Below are positions 1 to 9,616 of a stretch of 64,000 nucleotides of DNA, piece after piece. The stretch spans positions 248,001 to 312,000 of the forward strand of contig NZ_FKBR01000006.1 in the NCBI RefSeq assembly GCF_900078335.1. The letters run 5' to 3'. Numbering within the stretch: position 1 is the stretch's first letter; every line of letters starts with the position of its first letter. Below the pieces are notes generated by a model, which made no database searches, had not been told where the DNA came from, and was given only the letters and a program-made list of their open reading frames with translations. Origin of the DNA: Bordetella trematum. Its GTDB lineage: Bacteria > Pseudomonadota > Gammaproteobacteria > Burkholderiales > Burkholderiaceae_B. Made by a program: the position numbers and the translations under genes.

Positions 1-84
1 GACGTCGAACCCCACGCCATCGACGGCCAGCAGACCGCCAAAACGCATCGTGAGGCCAGAGACTTTCAACAAAGTGTCGCTCAT
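1..84 (-). CDS. livG: LivG-like ABC transporter ATP-binding protein (5' end only)
   Basis: Only the first 28 codons are in the window; the gene runs off the left edge. They read [20 protein letters not shown] and onward, the usual N-terminus of the LivG ATPase of branched-chain amino acid ABC importers, just before the Walker A region. The ATG overlaps the stop codon of livM as ATGA, so translation is probably coupled. It completes the livJ-H-M-G order of this operon; livF would be expected further left. The family call rests on a short stretch plus context. Confidence 0.8.
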   Translation of the reverse strand, partial: MSDTLLKVSGLTMRFGGLLAVDGVGFDV

Positions 85-1324
85 TTACGCAGCTCCACGT
101 GAGGACGCTTCATGGGCAACAACCCCTGCGGACGCCACATCATCATCAACACCATCACCAGACCGAAGATCAGCATGCGGTACTCGGCAAACTCGCGCGC
201 CACCTCCGGCAGCACGGTCAGCAGCACGGCCGCGAGAATCACGCCGATCTGAGAACCCATGCCGCCCAGCACCACGATGGCCAGAATCAGGGCCGACTCG
301 ATGAAGGTGAAGGACTCCGGGTTGACCATGCCCTGGCGTGCCGCGAAGAACGCGCCACCGAAACCGGCGAACATCGCTCCCAGCGTGAACGCCGAGAGCT
401 TGATGCGCGTCGGGTTCAGGCCCAGCGAACGGCAGGCGATCTCGTCTTCGCGCAGGGCCTCCCAGGCGCGCCCGACCGGCATGCGGATCAGGCGGGTCGA
501 TACCCACAGCGTTGCCAGTGCCAGCACCAGTGCCATCATGTAGAGATAGATCACCAGGTCCTGGTTCTGAAAGGTCAGCCCGAAGAACTGGTGAAACGTC
601 TGTGCGCCCTCCTGGCTGGCGCGCCGGGTCAGTTCCAGGCCGAAGAACGTCGGCTTGGGTATGCCGGAAATCCCATCCGGCCCGCCCGTGAACGTGGTCA
701 GGTTGATCAGCAGCAGGCGAATGATCTCGCCGAAGCCCAGCGTCACGATGGCCAGATAGTCGCCACGCAGCCGCAGCACCGGAAAACCCAGCACGAAACC
801 GAACAGCGCGGCCATGGCGCCGGCAAATGGCAAGGCCTCCCAGAAGCTCCAGCCGCCCCAATGAAACAACAGCGCGTAGGTATAGGCGCCCACGGCGTAA
901 AAACCCACAAAGCCCAGATCCAGCAGGCCCGCGAAACCCACCACGATGTTCAGCCCGAGGCCGAGCATGACGTAGATCAGCACCAGGGTGGCGATGTCCA
1001 CCGAGCTGCGCCCGGCGAAAAAAGGCCAGCCCACCGCCACGGCCAACAGCAGCAGCAGCCAGACCCAGCGACGCCCGCCGCTGGTAATGCTGGACGGCAG
1101 CGTCGGCAACTCGACGGCCAGGCGCCTGAAAGGCCGGCTGAGCCAGGGCCGCAACAGCTGGAACACGAACACCACGGCAGCGGCCAGGCCGACCATTTCC
1201 CAGCGGGCTTCCATCACGGTGCGCGCGCCCTGGCGCACCAATTGCAGGCCGAAGATCGGCATGACGAGCACCGCCGTCATCACGGCGGCCATCACGGCGT
1301 TTTTGAGAGAAGAATTATTGGCCA

Positions 1325-1325
<1 letters not shown>
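81..1325 (-). CDS. livM: Branched-chain amino acid ABC transporter permease LivM
   Basis: An inner-membrane permease of 414 residues, longer than many LivM proteins because about 90 residues with extra hydrophobic segments precede the conserved core. The core begins near [20 protein letters not shown] and contains the family signatures [19 protein letters not shown] and [17 protein letters not shown]. It would pair with LivH to form the translocation path for leucine, isoleucine and valine or related amino acids. The start overlaps the livH stop as TGATG, and the end overlaps livG, so the three genes form a tightly coupled operon. Confidence 0.93.
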
Positions 1326-2251
<926 letters not shown>

Positions 2252-2266
2252 AGGGAATGGACTCCA

Positions 2267-2303
2267 AAAAGCTCCGGCTCCGGTAATGCAACCCGGAGCC
2301 GGA
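2267..2303 (-). terminator. Hairpin plus T5 between livJ and livH (probable attenuator)
   Basis: Read on the minus strand, an 11-bp GC-rich perfect stem (arms at 2273-2283 and 2293-2303, 9-nt loop) is followed within a few bases by five T residues. It sits after the receptor stop codon and before the permease start, in an otherwise co-directional operon. A partial terminator there would lower expression of the membrane genes relative to the receptor, a common design in binding-protein operons. Termination efficiency cannot be read from sequence. Confidence 0.65.
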
Positions 2304-2353
2304 AACCTTGGCTCTGCGGGGGAAGCGGCGGATATCCGCCCCCCATGGCTTGT

Positions 2354-3469
2354 TTACAGCTGGGTCTTCTTGCCGTCTTTGTCCCATTTGAAGACCGCGA
2401 ACTCGAAGTCCTTCAAATCGCCCTTGGCGTCGAAATCGACCTTGCCGATGGCGGTATCAAAGCCGGTTTTGTGCATGTGGTCGGCGACCTTGTTGGGGTC
2501 CTCGCCCACGGCGCCGATACTGTCGGCCAGCACCTGCACGGCAGCATAGGCCGGCATCTGGAAGGCGCCGTCCGGATCGCGCTTGGCATCCTTGAAGGCC
2601 TTCACGATGCCTTCGTTGCCCGGCATCTTGGTGAAATCTGCCGGCAACGTCACCAGCAGGCCATCGATGGCCGGGCCGGCGATCGCGACCAGATCCTGGT
2701 TGGCGGTGCCTTCGGGGCCCATGAACTGTACATTCAGGCCCTGTTCACGCGCCTGGCGCAGCAACAGCCCGAGCTCGGGATGGTAACCGCCGAAGTAGAC
2801 AAAATCCACGCCGGCCGACTTGAGCTTGGTGATGATGGCCGAGTAATCGCTATCGCCGACGTTGATGCCTTCGAACATCGCGATATTGACCTTTTCCTTC
2901 TCCAGCGCGTCTTTCACCTGCGTGGCCACGCCCGAGCCATAGGTCTGCTTGTCGTGCAGCACGGCGACCTTCTTGGGCTTGACGGTGTTGGCGATATAGC
3001 GGGCCGCGAACGGTCCCTGCTGATCATCCCGGCCGATGGTGCGGAAGAAATAATGCGGCTTGCCGGTGTCGGTCACCAGCGGCGAAGTGGCCCCCGGCGT
3101 AATGGCGACGATGCCTTCCTGCTCATAGACATTGACGGCGGCCACGGCCACGCCCGAGCAGGCATGCGCGACGGCGAACTTCGCGCCCGCGTTGACCACC
3201 CGGTTGGCAGCCGGCACGGCCTGCTTGGGCTCACAGCCATCGTCGATCAGAATGGCCTCGAACTTCTTTCCGTTCACGCCGCCCTTGGCATTGATCGCTT
3301 CGATGGCCGTGAGGGCGCCGGCCTGGATCTGGTCTCCATATTGGGTGTTGGGACCGGTCATGGGCTGGGGAATACCGATCTTGATGGTATCGGCAGCTTG
3401 CACGGCACCGGCCAGGGCCAGTGCGCCGATCGCGACGGCAAGGGGGGTGAAGCGTTGCGGCAATTTCAT
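2354..3469 (-). CDS. livJ: Branched-chain amino acid ABC transporter substrate-binding protein (LivJ/LivK family)
   Basis: A periplasmic receptor of 371 residues. The start at 3469 is chosen because it follows a GGGAG ribosome site and gives a clean signal peptide (MKLPQRFTPLAVAIGALALA, cleavage near VQAADT). The mature part begins with IKIGIPQPMTGPNTQYGDQI and contains the paired cysteines of the Liv/LAO-type fold (DDGCEPKQ and AHACSG). It is the first gene of livJHMG and feeds substrate to the permease. It is closely similar along its whole length to the orphan receptor at 9617-10741, including GRDDQQGP and DFVYFGGYHPELGLL. The ligand could be a range of amino acids. Confidence 0.92.
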   Translation of the reverse strand: MKLPQRFTPLAVAIGALALAGAVQAADTIKIGIPQPMTGPNTQYGDQIQAGALTAIEAINAKGGVNGKKFEAILIDDGCEPKQAVPAANRVVNAGAKFAVAHACSGVAVAAVNVYEQEGIVAITPGATSPLVTDTGKPHYFFRTIGRDDQQGPFAARYIANTVKPKKVAVLHDKQTYGSGVATQVKDALEKEKVNIAMFEGINVGDSDYSAIITKLKSAGVDFVYFGGYHPELGLLLRQAREQGLNVQFMGPEGTANQDLVAIAGPAIDGLLVTLPADFTKMPGNEGIVKAFKDAKRDPDGAFQMPAYAAVQVLADSIGAVGEDPNKVADHMHKTGFDTAIGKVDFDAKGDLKDFEFAVFKWDKDGKKTQL

Positions 3470-3757
3470 GCAGAATTCTCCCGGCAAGATTTATTTGAGC
3501 GGATCTGTTGTCGAAGGACAGGCGAACACACGTTCTTCCGCACAGGCCTTGCTTACACATCCCGTTCTCAGTGTCTGAAACACCAAAAACCAGACGTGCC
3601 GGGTATTCTGAAAGCATGCCCCAGGAGTGTCACTGCGTGTATTCCCGAATATTTCTCGCCTGATCACGAACCCGGCAATATGCGTGACGTAGGCGCACGT
3701 TGAGAGACGTAAGCCTCATGTAAGAAACAAAACGTCCTGCCGTGCGCGTTGCCCGCC

Positions 3758-4312
3758 TCAGCGCGCCTGCGGCACGTCCGAAGGGCGAGCCAGATTCCAC
3801 ATCAGGGCGCGGAACGGCGCCAGCATGCTGATGTTGACGGCAAGTTTGATGAGCAGGTCGCCAGCCAGCCAGGTGACCCATGGCGTGCCGGTGCCGGCAA
3901 AGGCCACGCTGAAGAAGACGGCCGTGTCGACCACGGCGCCGATCACGCCCGAGATCAGCGGTGCGCGCCACCAGGCGCCGTCGCGCAGGCGATCGAAGAC
4001 CCGGATGTCGATCAGCTGGGCGCAGAGGTAGGCCAGCCCCGAAGCCAGGGCGATGCGCGGCGATGCCACCCAGACCGACACCACCAGCGCCGCGGCAAAA
4101 CCCACCCATACCACGCGCCGTGCGGCGGCCGGGCCAAAGCGTCGGTTGAGCACGTCGGTGACCAGAAAGGCCACCGGATACGACAGCCCGCCCCAGGTCA
4201 GCCAATCATTGAGAGGGATCTGCACCAGGATATTGGAGCCGACCACCACCAGCCCCATGCAGAACACGGCCACCGCAAACTGCGAGCCGCGCATGGCGTC
4301 AAACCGTGTCAC
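3758..4312 (-). CDS. yhhQ: Queuosine precursor transporter (YhhQ/VUT family)
   Basis: A 184-residue membrane protein with about six hydrophobic segments. The family is recognised from SNILVQIPLNDW, SYPVAFLVTDVLNRRFG, the pair YLCAQLIDIRVFDRLR and GAVVDTAVFFSVAF, typical of the VUT/YhhQ family (DUF165) that takes up preQ0/preQ1 for tRNA queuosine synthesis. The GTG at 4312 overlaps the proC stop as GTGA, indicating translational coupling; an ATG six codons in (4294) is an alternative start. The pairing with proC has no obvious metabolic logic. No preQ1 riboswitch is recognisable, because the gene sits second in its operon. Confidence 0.85.
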   Translation of the reverse strand: MTRFDAMRGSQFAVAVFCMGLVVVGSNILVQIPLNDWLTWGGLSYPVAFLVTDVLNRRFGPAAARRVVWVGFAAALVVSVWVASPRIALASGLAYLCAQLIDIRVFDRLRDGAWWRAPLISGVIGAVVDTAVFFSVAFAGTGTPWVTWLAGDLLIKLAVNISMLAPFRALMWNLARPSDVPQAR

Positions 4313-5142
4313 TGCCCGAACTCCTGGGCCAGTTCACGCGAGCGGCGCGCGGCAGCCTGCATGGCCTGCTCGACGATGCCGCGCAGGTCGGCGCGGCCGA
4401 AGACATCCAGGGCGGCCGCCGTCGTGCCACCCTTGGAGGTGACCCGCTCACGCAGCACACCCGGCGCCTCGCTCGATTCGGCCGCCAGGCGGGTGGCTCC
4501 GGCCAGCGTGCCGAGTGCCAGGCGGCGCGCCTGATCGGCGCTCAGCCCCACTGCCACGCCGCCGTCGATGAGCGCTTCCAGAAACAGGAACACATAGGCC
4601 GGACCGCTGCCCGACAGGGCGGTCACTGCATCGAGGGCGGCATCGTCGGCGACCCAGACCACATCGCCCACCGCCGAGAGCATGGTTTCGGCCAGCTCAC
4701 GTCCCTGTGCATCCACGCCCGCCAGCGCCGCCATGCCGGTCACGCCCGCGCCCACCAGGGCCGGCGTGTTGGGCATGCAGCGCACCAGGCGTTGCCAGGG
4801 ACGGTCCGGTTCGCCCAGCCAGGCGGCCAGGGTGTCGGCGCGCAGCCCCGCCGCCACGCTGATCACCAGCGTATCGGGTTGCAGCCACGGGCGCGAGGCC
4901 TCGATGACGGGGCGCATCACCTGCGGTTTGACGGCATAGACCCAGACCTTGCAGCGCGACAGCGCCGCATCCGGTGCGGCCGAGGCCGTCATGCCTGCAG
5001 CCAGCCAGCTGGCGTGGGCGTCGGTGTTGATATCGACCACATGGATATTGGCGGCCGGGCAGACTTTGCCGGCCAGGCCCTGGGCCAGGGCCGACGCCAT
5101 GTTGCCGCCGCCGATGAAGGCAATAGAGAGAGCTTTGTCCAT
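4309..5142 (-). CDS. proC: Pyrroline-5-carboxylate reductase
   Basis: The last enzyme of proline synthesis, reducing pyrroline-5-carboxylate with NAD(P)H in the cytoplasm. The 277 residues match the family length. The N-terminal Rossmann motif IAFIGGGNMASALAQGL, the central RCMPNTPALVGAGVTGMAAL and the C-terminal signature (ALSGSGPAYVFLFLEALIDG, then GTTAAALDVF) are all present. It is the first gene of a two-gene unit with the queuosine transporter and is divergent from the ugp operon; about 127 bp separates the two starts. Confidence 0.96.
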   Translation of the reverse strand: MDKALSIAFIGGGNMASALAQGLAGKVCPAANIHVVDINTDAHASWLAAGMTASAAPDAALSRCKVWVYAVKPQVMRPVIEASRPWLQPDTLVISVAAGLRADTLAAWLGEPDRPWQRLVRCMPNTPALVGAGVTGMAALAGVDAQGRELAETMLSAVGDVVWVADDAALDAVTALSGSGPAYVFLFLEALIDGGVAVGLSADQARRLALGTLAGATRLAAESSEAPGVLRERVTSKGGTTAAALDVFGRADLRGIVEQAMQAAARRSRELAQEFGQ

Positions 5143-5178
5143 GGCGGGATTGTAAACCGGTACGGTTTTCCAGTCGGC

Positions 5179-5200
5179 ACGTCATATCGCCGTCATAAAG
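5179..5200 (+). promoter_or_regulatory. Pho-box-like PhoB site upstream of ugpB
   Basis: Two direct 11-bp repeats, ACGTCATATCG and CCGTCATAAAG, abut each other. Compared with two CTGTCAT half sites separated by 4 bp, 11 of 14 half-site bases match. A TAATGT sequence about 10 bp downstream could serve as the -10 element, as in PhoB-activated promoters that lack a good -35. ugp operons are classical members of the phosphate-starvation regulon, which supports the reading. Confidence 0.65.
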
Positions 5201-5269
5201 CCTTCCTAATGTGTGCCCCTCGGGCGTGGTTCCAATACCACGCCGGCTTACCACGGGAGAACCCAGTTC

Positions 5270-6580
5270 ATGCGCGCTTCACGTCTAGCCCTCGCCAGCC
5301 TGCTGGCGCTGACCTTCGCCGGCGCTTCAGCGCAGGCCGCCACTGAAATCCAGTTCTGGCACTCGATGGAGGGGCCGCTGGGAGAGCGGGTCAACGCCCT
5401 GGTGGAGGCTTTCAACAAGACCCATCCCGATATCCAGGTGCACGCCGTCTACAAAGGCAGCTATGGGGAGTCCATGAACGCCGGCATCGCCGCCTATCGG
5501 GCCGGCAATGCGCCAGACATCCTGCAGGTGTTCGAGGTCGGTACCGCCACCATGATGTACGCCAAGGGCGCCATCAAGCCGGTCCAGGAAATGTCCGAGG
5601 AAGTGGGCGACCCGATCGACCCGAAAGCCTTCCTGGGCGCCGTGGCGAGCTACTACTCCTCGCAGCAGGGCAAGCTGGTGTCCATGCCCTTCAACAGTTC
5701 GACGGTGGTGTTCTACTACAACAAGGACGCCTTCAAGGCCGCCGGCCTGGATCCTGAACAGCCGCCCAAGACCTGGGAGGAAGTGGCCCAGGCCGCCCGC
5801 AAGCTCAAGGCCGCCGGCCAGGAGTGCGGATACACCACCACCTGGCCGTCCTGGGTGCAGCTGGAGACTTTCTCGGCCTGGCACGATGTGCCCTACGCCA
5901 CCGAGAACAACGGCTTTGGCGGCCTGAATGCCCGGCTGGCCATCGACAGCCCGCTGCATCTGCGCCACCTGGACAATCTGGCCAAGATGGCCAAAGAAGG
6001 ACTCTTCACCTACGGCGGGCGCGGCGACGCCGCCGGCGCCCTGTTCATCAGCGGCAAATGCGGCATGGCCACCGGCTCCAGCGGCATGCGCGCCAACATT
6101 GCCAAGAACGCCAAGTTCGCTTTCGGCACCTCCACCCTGCCCTATTACGCCGGGGTGCCCAACGCACCGCAGAACACCATCATCGGCGGCGCCTCGCTGT
6201 GGGTGTTCGCCGACCGCAGCCCCGAGATCTATCGCGGCGTGACCCAGTTCTTCAAGTACCTGGCCAGCCCCGAGGTCGCGGCCGCCTGGCACCAGGAAAC
6301 CGGCTATGTGCCGATCACCGTGGCCGCCTACGACCTGACCCGCCAGCAGGGTTACTACGAGAAAAACCCCGGCACCGAAGTGGCCGTCAAGCAACTCAAT
6401 GTACAGACCACCGACCGCTCGCGCGGTCTGCGCCTGGGCTACCTGCCCCAGATCCGCGACATCGAAGACGCCGAAATGGAGCGCATCTTCAATGGCCAGA
6501 TCAGCGCCCAGGAAGGCCTGAAGACCATCACCGCGCGCGGCAACGAACTGCTCCAGAAGTTCGAGAAGAGCGTCAAGTAA
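5270..6580 (+). CDS. ugpB: sn-Glycerol-3-phosphate ABC transporter substrate-binding protein UgpB
   Basis: A periplasmic receptor of 436 residues. The start at 5270 follows a GGGAGAA ribosome site and yields a signal peptide (MRASRLALASLLALTFAGAS, cleavage near AQAAT). The mature N-terminus TEIQFWHSMEGPLGERVNAL is characteristic of UgpB. Further family matches are NAGIAAYRAGNAPDILQVFE, MPFNSSTVVFYYNKDAF and FGTSTLPYYAGVPNAPQNTI. It binds glycerol-3-phosphate or its diesters. It heads ugpBAEC; no ugpQ phosphodiesterase follows. Confidence 0.94.
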   Translation: MRASRLALASLLALTFAGASAQAATEIQFWHSMEGPLGERVNALVEAFNKTHPDIQVHAVYKGSYGESMNAGIAAYRAGNAPDILQVFEVGTATMMYAKGAIKPVQEMSEEVGDPIDPKAFLGAVASYYSSQQGKLVSMPFNSSTVVFYYNKDAFKAAGLDPEQPPKTWEEVAQAARKLKAAGQECGYTTTWPSWVQLETFSAWHDVPYATENNGFGGLNARLAIDSPLHLRHLDNLAKMAKEGLFTYGGRGDAAGALFISGKCGMATGSSGMRANIAKNAKFAFGTSTLPYYAGVPNAPQNTIIGGASLWVFADRSPEIYRGVTQFFKYLASPEVAAAWHQETGYVPITVAAYDLTRQQGYYEKNPGTEVAVKQLNVQTTDRSRGLRLGYLPQIRDIEDAEMERIFNGQISAQEGLKTITARGNELLQKFEKSVK

Positions 6581-6655
6581 GCCCTGCGGCGCATCTCCGC
6601 CATGAGATGCGCCGCCCCTGCCCGCCTGCCGGGCCTGCACCGCTGCCTGCCCCCC

Positions 6656-7537
6656 ATGGAAAAACGCGTCGTCTTCGGCCATCGCACTCTGCCTTATCTG
6701 CTGCTGGCTCCTCAGCTGGCCATCACCCTGGTGTTCTTCTTCTGGCCTGCCGGGCAGGCGCTGTGGCAGTCGCTGCGTCTGGAAGACGCCTTTGGCCTGT
6801 CATCCGAGTTCGTCGGCCTGGAAAACTTCACCGACCTGTTTGCCCAGGCCGCTTACCGGCAATCCTTCCAGGTCACGGCGCTGTTTTCCTTTCTGGTGGC
6901 GGCCATCGGCCTGTCGGTCTCCCTGTTGCTGGCCGTCATGGCGCAACGCGTGCTGCGCGCCTGCGGCGTCTACAAGACCCTGCTCATCTGGCCCTATGCG
7001 GTCGCGCCGGCCGTGGTCGGCGTGTTGTGGCTGTTTCTGTTCTCGCCCGCGGTGGGGATTCTTGCGGCCGGCCTGCAGGGCCTGGGCGTGAACTGGAACC
7101 CGCGCCTGGATGGCGCCCAGGCCATGGTGCTGGTGTTGATCGCCGCCGTCTGGAAGCAGATCTCCTATAACTTCCTCTTTTTCCTGGCCGGGCTGCAGGC
7201 CATTCCGCGCTCGCTCATCGAAGCGGCCGCCATCGACGGCGCCTCCCCGCTGCGGCGCTTCTGGACCATCGTCTTTCCGCTGCTCTCGCCCACCACCTTC
7301 TTCCTGCTGGTGGTCAATGTGATCTATGCCTTTTTCGACACCTTTGCCGTGATCGACACCACCACGCAGGGCGGCCCCGGGCATGCCACCGACATCCTTG
7401 TCTACAAGGTCTACAGCGACGCCTTCCGCGGGCTGGACCTGGGGGCTTCGGCGGCCCAGTCGGTAGTGCTGATGCTGATCGTAATCGCACTGACTGTCGT
7501 GCAGTTCCGCTACATCGACCGCAAGGTCCATTACTGA
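6656..7537 (+). CDS. ugpA: sn-Glycerol-3-phosphate ABC transporter permease UgpA
   Basis: A 293-residue inner-membrane permease. The start at 6656 is preferred over an in-frame ATG at 6602 because it begins at the usual UgpA N-terminus ([20 protein letters not shown]). About six membrane segments are visible. The cytoplasmic EAA loop [20 protein letters not shown] contacts the ATPase, and the C-terminus shows [20 protein letters not shown], typical of MalF/UgpA-type permeases. It lies 75 bp after ugpB and 16 bp before ugpE. Confidence 0.94.
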   Translation: MEKRVVFGHRTLPYLLLAPQLAITLVFFFWPAGQALWQSLRLEDAFGLSSEFVGLENFTDLFAQAAYRQSFQVTALFSFLVAAIGLSVSLLLAVMAQRVLRACGVYKTLLIWPYAVAPAVVGVLWLFLFSPAVGILAAGLQGLGVNWNPRLDGAQAMVLVLIAAVWKQISYNFLFFLAGLQAIPRSLIEAAAIDGASPLRRFWTIVFPLLSPTTFFLLVVNVIYAFFDTFAVIDTTTQGGPGHATDILVYKVYSDAFRGLDLGASAAQSVVLMLIVIALTVVQFRYIDRKVHY

Positions 7538-7553
7538 TCATTGGACGCCCATC

Positions 7554-8396
7554 ATGGTAGAACGCCGTCCCTGGCTCGACATCCTGGCCCACGCGGTGCT
7601 GCTTTGCGGCGTCGTGCTGGTCGCTTTCCCGGTTTATGTGGCCTTTGTGGCCTCGACCCAGACTGCCCAGGAGGTCGCCGCCGCGCCGATGTCGCTCGTG
7701 CCTGGCAGCCATCTGCTGGAGAACTATGCCCGTGCGCTGGGCAATGGCGCAGGGGGCAGCGCGCCGGTCGGGCGGATGATGTTCGTCAGCCTGGTCATGG
7801 CCCTGCTGATTGCCATAGGCAAGATCGTTATTTCGCTGCTGTCGGCCTTCGCGGTGGTGTATTTCCGCTTTCCCGGGCGGATGCTGTGCTTCTGGCTGAT
7901 CTTTCTCACCCTGATGTTGCCCGTCGAAGTGCGCATCGCCCCGACCTACAAGGTGGTGGCCGACCTGGGTCTGCTCAACAGCTATGCCGGACTGACCCTG
8001 CCATTGATCGCTTCGGCGACAGCTACGTTCCTATTCCGCCAGTTTTTCCTCAGCGTGCCCGATGAGCTGGCCGAAGCGGCCCGGATGGATGGCGCGGGCC
8101 CGCTGCGATTCTTCTTCGATATTCTGCTGCCGCTGGCGCGCACCAGTATCGCGGCCCTCTTCGTGATCCAGTTCATCTATGGCTGGAATCAATACCTCTG
8201 GCCCCTGCTCATCACGACCAAGGAAGACATGTACCCCGTGGTGATCGGCATCAAACGCATGATCAGCGGCGGCGACAGCGTCACCGAATGGAACCTCACC
8301 ATGGCAACCGCCATGCTGGCGATGCTGCCGCCGGCGCTGGTCGTCATCCTGATGCAGAAGTGGTTCGTGCGCGGTCTGGTCGACAGCGAAAAGTAA
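7554..8396 (+). CDS. ugpE: sn-Glycerol-3-phosphate ABC transporter permease UgpE
   Basis: The second membrane subunit, 280 residues, in the MalG-type permease family. The EAA loop is [20 protein letters not shown]. Flanking signatures include [20 protein letters not shown] and the C-terminal [20 protein letters not shown], both strongly UgpE-like. It pairs with UgpA to form the glycerol-3-phosphate channel. The 16-bp spacing from ugpA and 41-bp spacing to ugpC indicate one transcript. Confidence 0.94.
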   Translation: MVERRPWLDILAHAVLLCGVVLVAFPVYVAFVASTQTAQEVAAAPMSLVPGSHLLENYARALGNGAGGSAPVGRMMFVSLVMALLIAIGKIVISLLSAFAVVYFRFPGRMLCFWLIFLTLMLPVEVRIAPTYKVVADLGLLNSYAGLTLPLIASATATFLFRQFFLSVPDELAEAARMDGAGPLRFFFDILLPLARTSIAALFVIQFIYGWNQYLWPLLITTKEDMYPVVIGIKRMISGGDSVTEWNLTMATAMLAMLPPALVVILMQKWFVRGLVDSEK

Positions 8397-8437
8397 CCGC
8401 CGCCCCTGCCTTTCCCCTTCCCGACCGCTCCTCTCTC

Positions 8438-9526
8438 ATGGCAACCCTGTCCCTACGTAAACTGCAGAAATCCTATCCCGGCGGCGCGCCCATTCTTCAT
8501 GGCATCGATCTGGACCTTGAAGACGGTGAGTTCATCGTGATCGTCGGGCCATCCGGTTGCGGCAAGTCCACTCTGTTGCGCCTGGTCGCGGGCCTGGAAC
8601 AACCCAGCGGCGGAGATATCCTCATTGACGGCCAATCCGTGAACCTGCGCGAGCCGGCCGAGCGTGACATCGCCATGGTGTTCCAGAACTACGCCCTCTA
8701 CCCCCACATGTCGGTCTACGACAACATGGCCTATGGGTTGAGGATACGCGGCCTGACGCGTGCCGAGATCGCCCAGCGGGTCAAGGAAGCGGCCGCCATA
8801 CTGGAGTTGGAGGCCCTGCTGGAGCGCCGTCCCCGCCAACTCTCCGGCGGGCAGCGCCAACGCGTGGCCATGGGGCGCGCCATCGTGCGCGAACCCAAGG
8901 TATTCCTGTTTGACGAGCCGCTCTCCAACCTGGACGCCAAGCTGCGCGTGACCATGCGCCTGGAGATCCTGAAACTCCAGCGGCGTCTGAACACCACCAG
9001 CCTCTATGTCACCCACGATCAGGTCGAAGCCATGACGCTCGCCCATCGCATGGTGGTCATGAACCAGGGGCACGCAGAACAGATCGGTACGCCGGCAGAA
9101 GTCTTCGAACGGCCCGCCTCGACCTTCGTGGCAGCCTTCATCGGCTCGCCCCCCATGAATCTGATCCCCGTCGATATCGCCGCAGACGGCACGGTCCGCC
9201 ATGCCGAAGGCGCCCGCCTCGGGCTGTCCTCCCAGGCGGTGCCGGCGGCCCTGCGCGCACGCCGCCTCATCCTCGGCATGCGCCCCGAACACATGGTGCT
9301 CGGCGCTCCCGGCATTGGCGGCGAGATCGAGATGATCGAAACCCTCGGATCGGAGCAACTTCTGCACCTACGCCACGGCGCCACCCGCCTGGTACTGCGC
9401 TGCGCCACGCGCGACCCAGGCCAAACCGCCATGCAGGTCGGACAGCAAGTGGAAATCGGCCCCGACGCCCGCCATCCCCTGCACTGGTTCGACGCCGACA
9501 CTGGCCGACGGGTGCCGGATTTCTAG
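8438..9526 (+). CDS. ugpC: sn-Glycerol-3-phosphate ABC transporter ATP-binding protein UgpC
   Basis: A 362-residue ATPase that energises UgpAE. The start at 8438 gives [16 protein letters not shown]. Walker A is GPSGCGKST, the signature is [15 protein letters not shown], Walker B is [12 protein letters not shown] and the H-loop is [12 protein letters not shown]-terminal MalK-type regulatory domain of about 120 residues follows ([11 protein letters not shown], then [11 protein letters not shown]). It is the last gene of ugpBAEC and ends just before the terminator of the convergent receptor gene. Confidence 0.95.
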   Translation: MATLSLRKLQKSYPGGAPILHGIDLDLEDGEFIVIVGPSGCGKSTLLRLVAGLEQPSGGDILIDGQSVNLREPAERDIAMVFQNYALYPHMSVYDNMAYGLRIRGLTRAEIAQRVKEAAAILELEALLERRPRQLSGGQRQRVAMGRAIVREPKVFLFDEPLSNLDAKLRVTMRLEILKLQRRLNTTSLYVTHDQVEAMTLAHRMVVMNQGHAEQIGTPAEVFERPASTFVAAFIGSPPMNLIPVDIAADGTVRHAEGARLGLSSQAVPAALRARRLILGMRPEHMVLGAPGIGGEIEMIETLGSEQLLHLRHGATRLVLRCATRDPGQTAMQVGQQVEIGPDARHPLHWFDADTGRRVPDF

Positions 9527-9547
9527 CGCGCCACGACAGCTTTGTGC

Positions 9548-9583
9548 AAAAAAAAGCCCCGGATGCCGCGAAGCATCCGGGGC
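9548..9583 (-). terminator. Rho-independent terminator of the orphan Liv receptor gene
   Basis: On the minus strand an 11-bp perfect stem (arms 9556-9566 and 9573-9583, 6-nt loop) is followed immediately by eight T residues. It lies 33 bp after the receptor stop codon. On the plus strand the tract precedes the stem, so it does not look like a canonical terminator for ugpC. Confidence 0.88.
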
Positions 9584-9616
9584 GGCAGGCGCCATGGACT
9601 GGCACCTAAACGCGGC

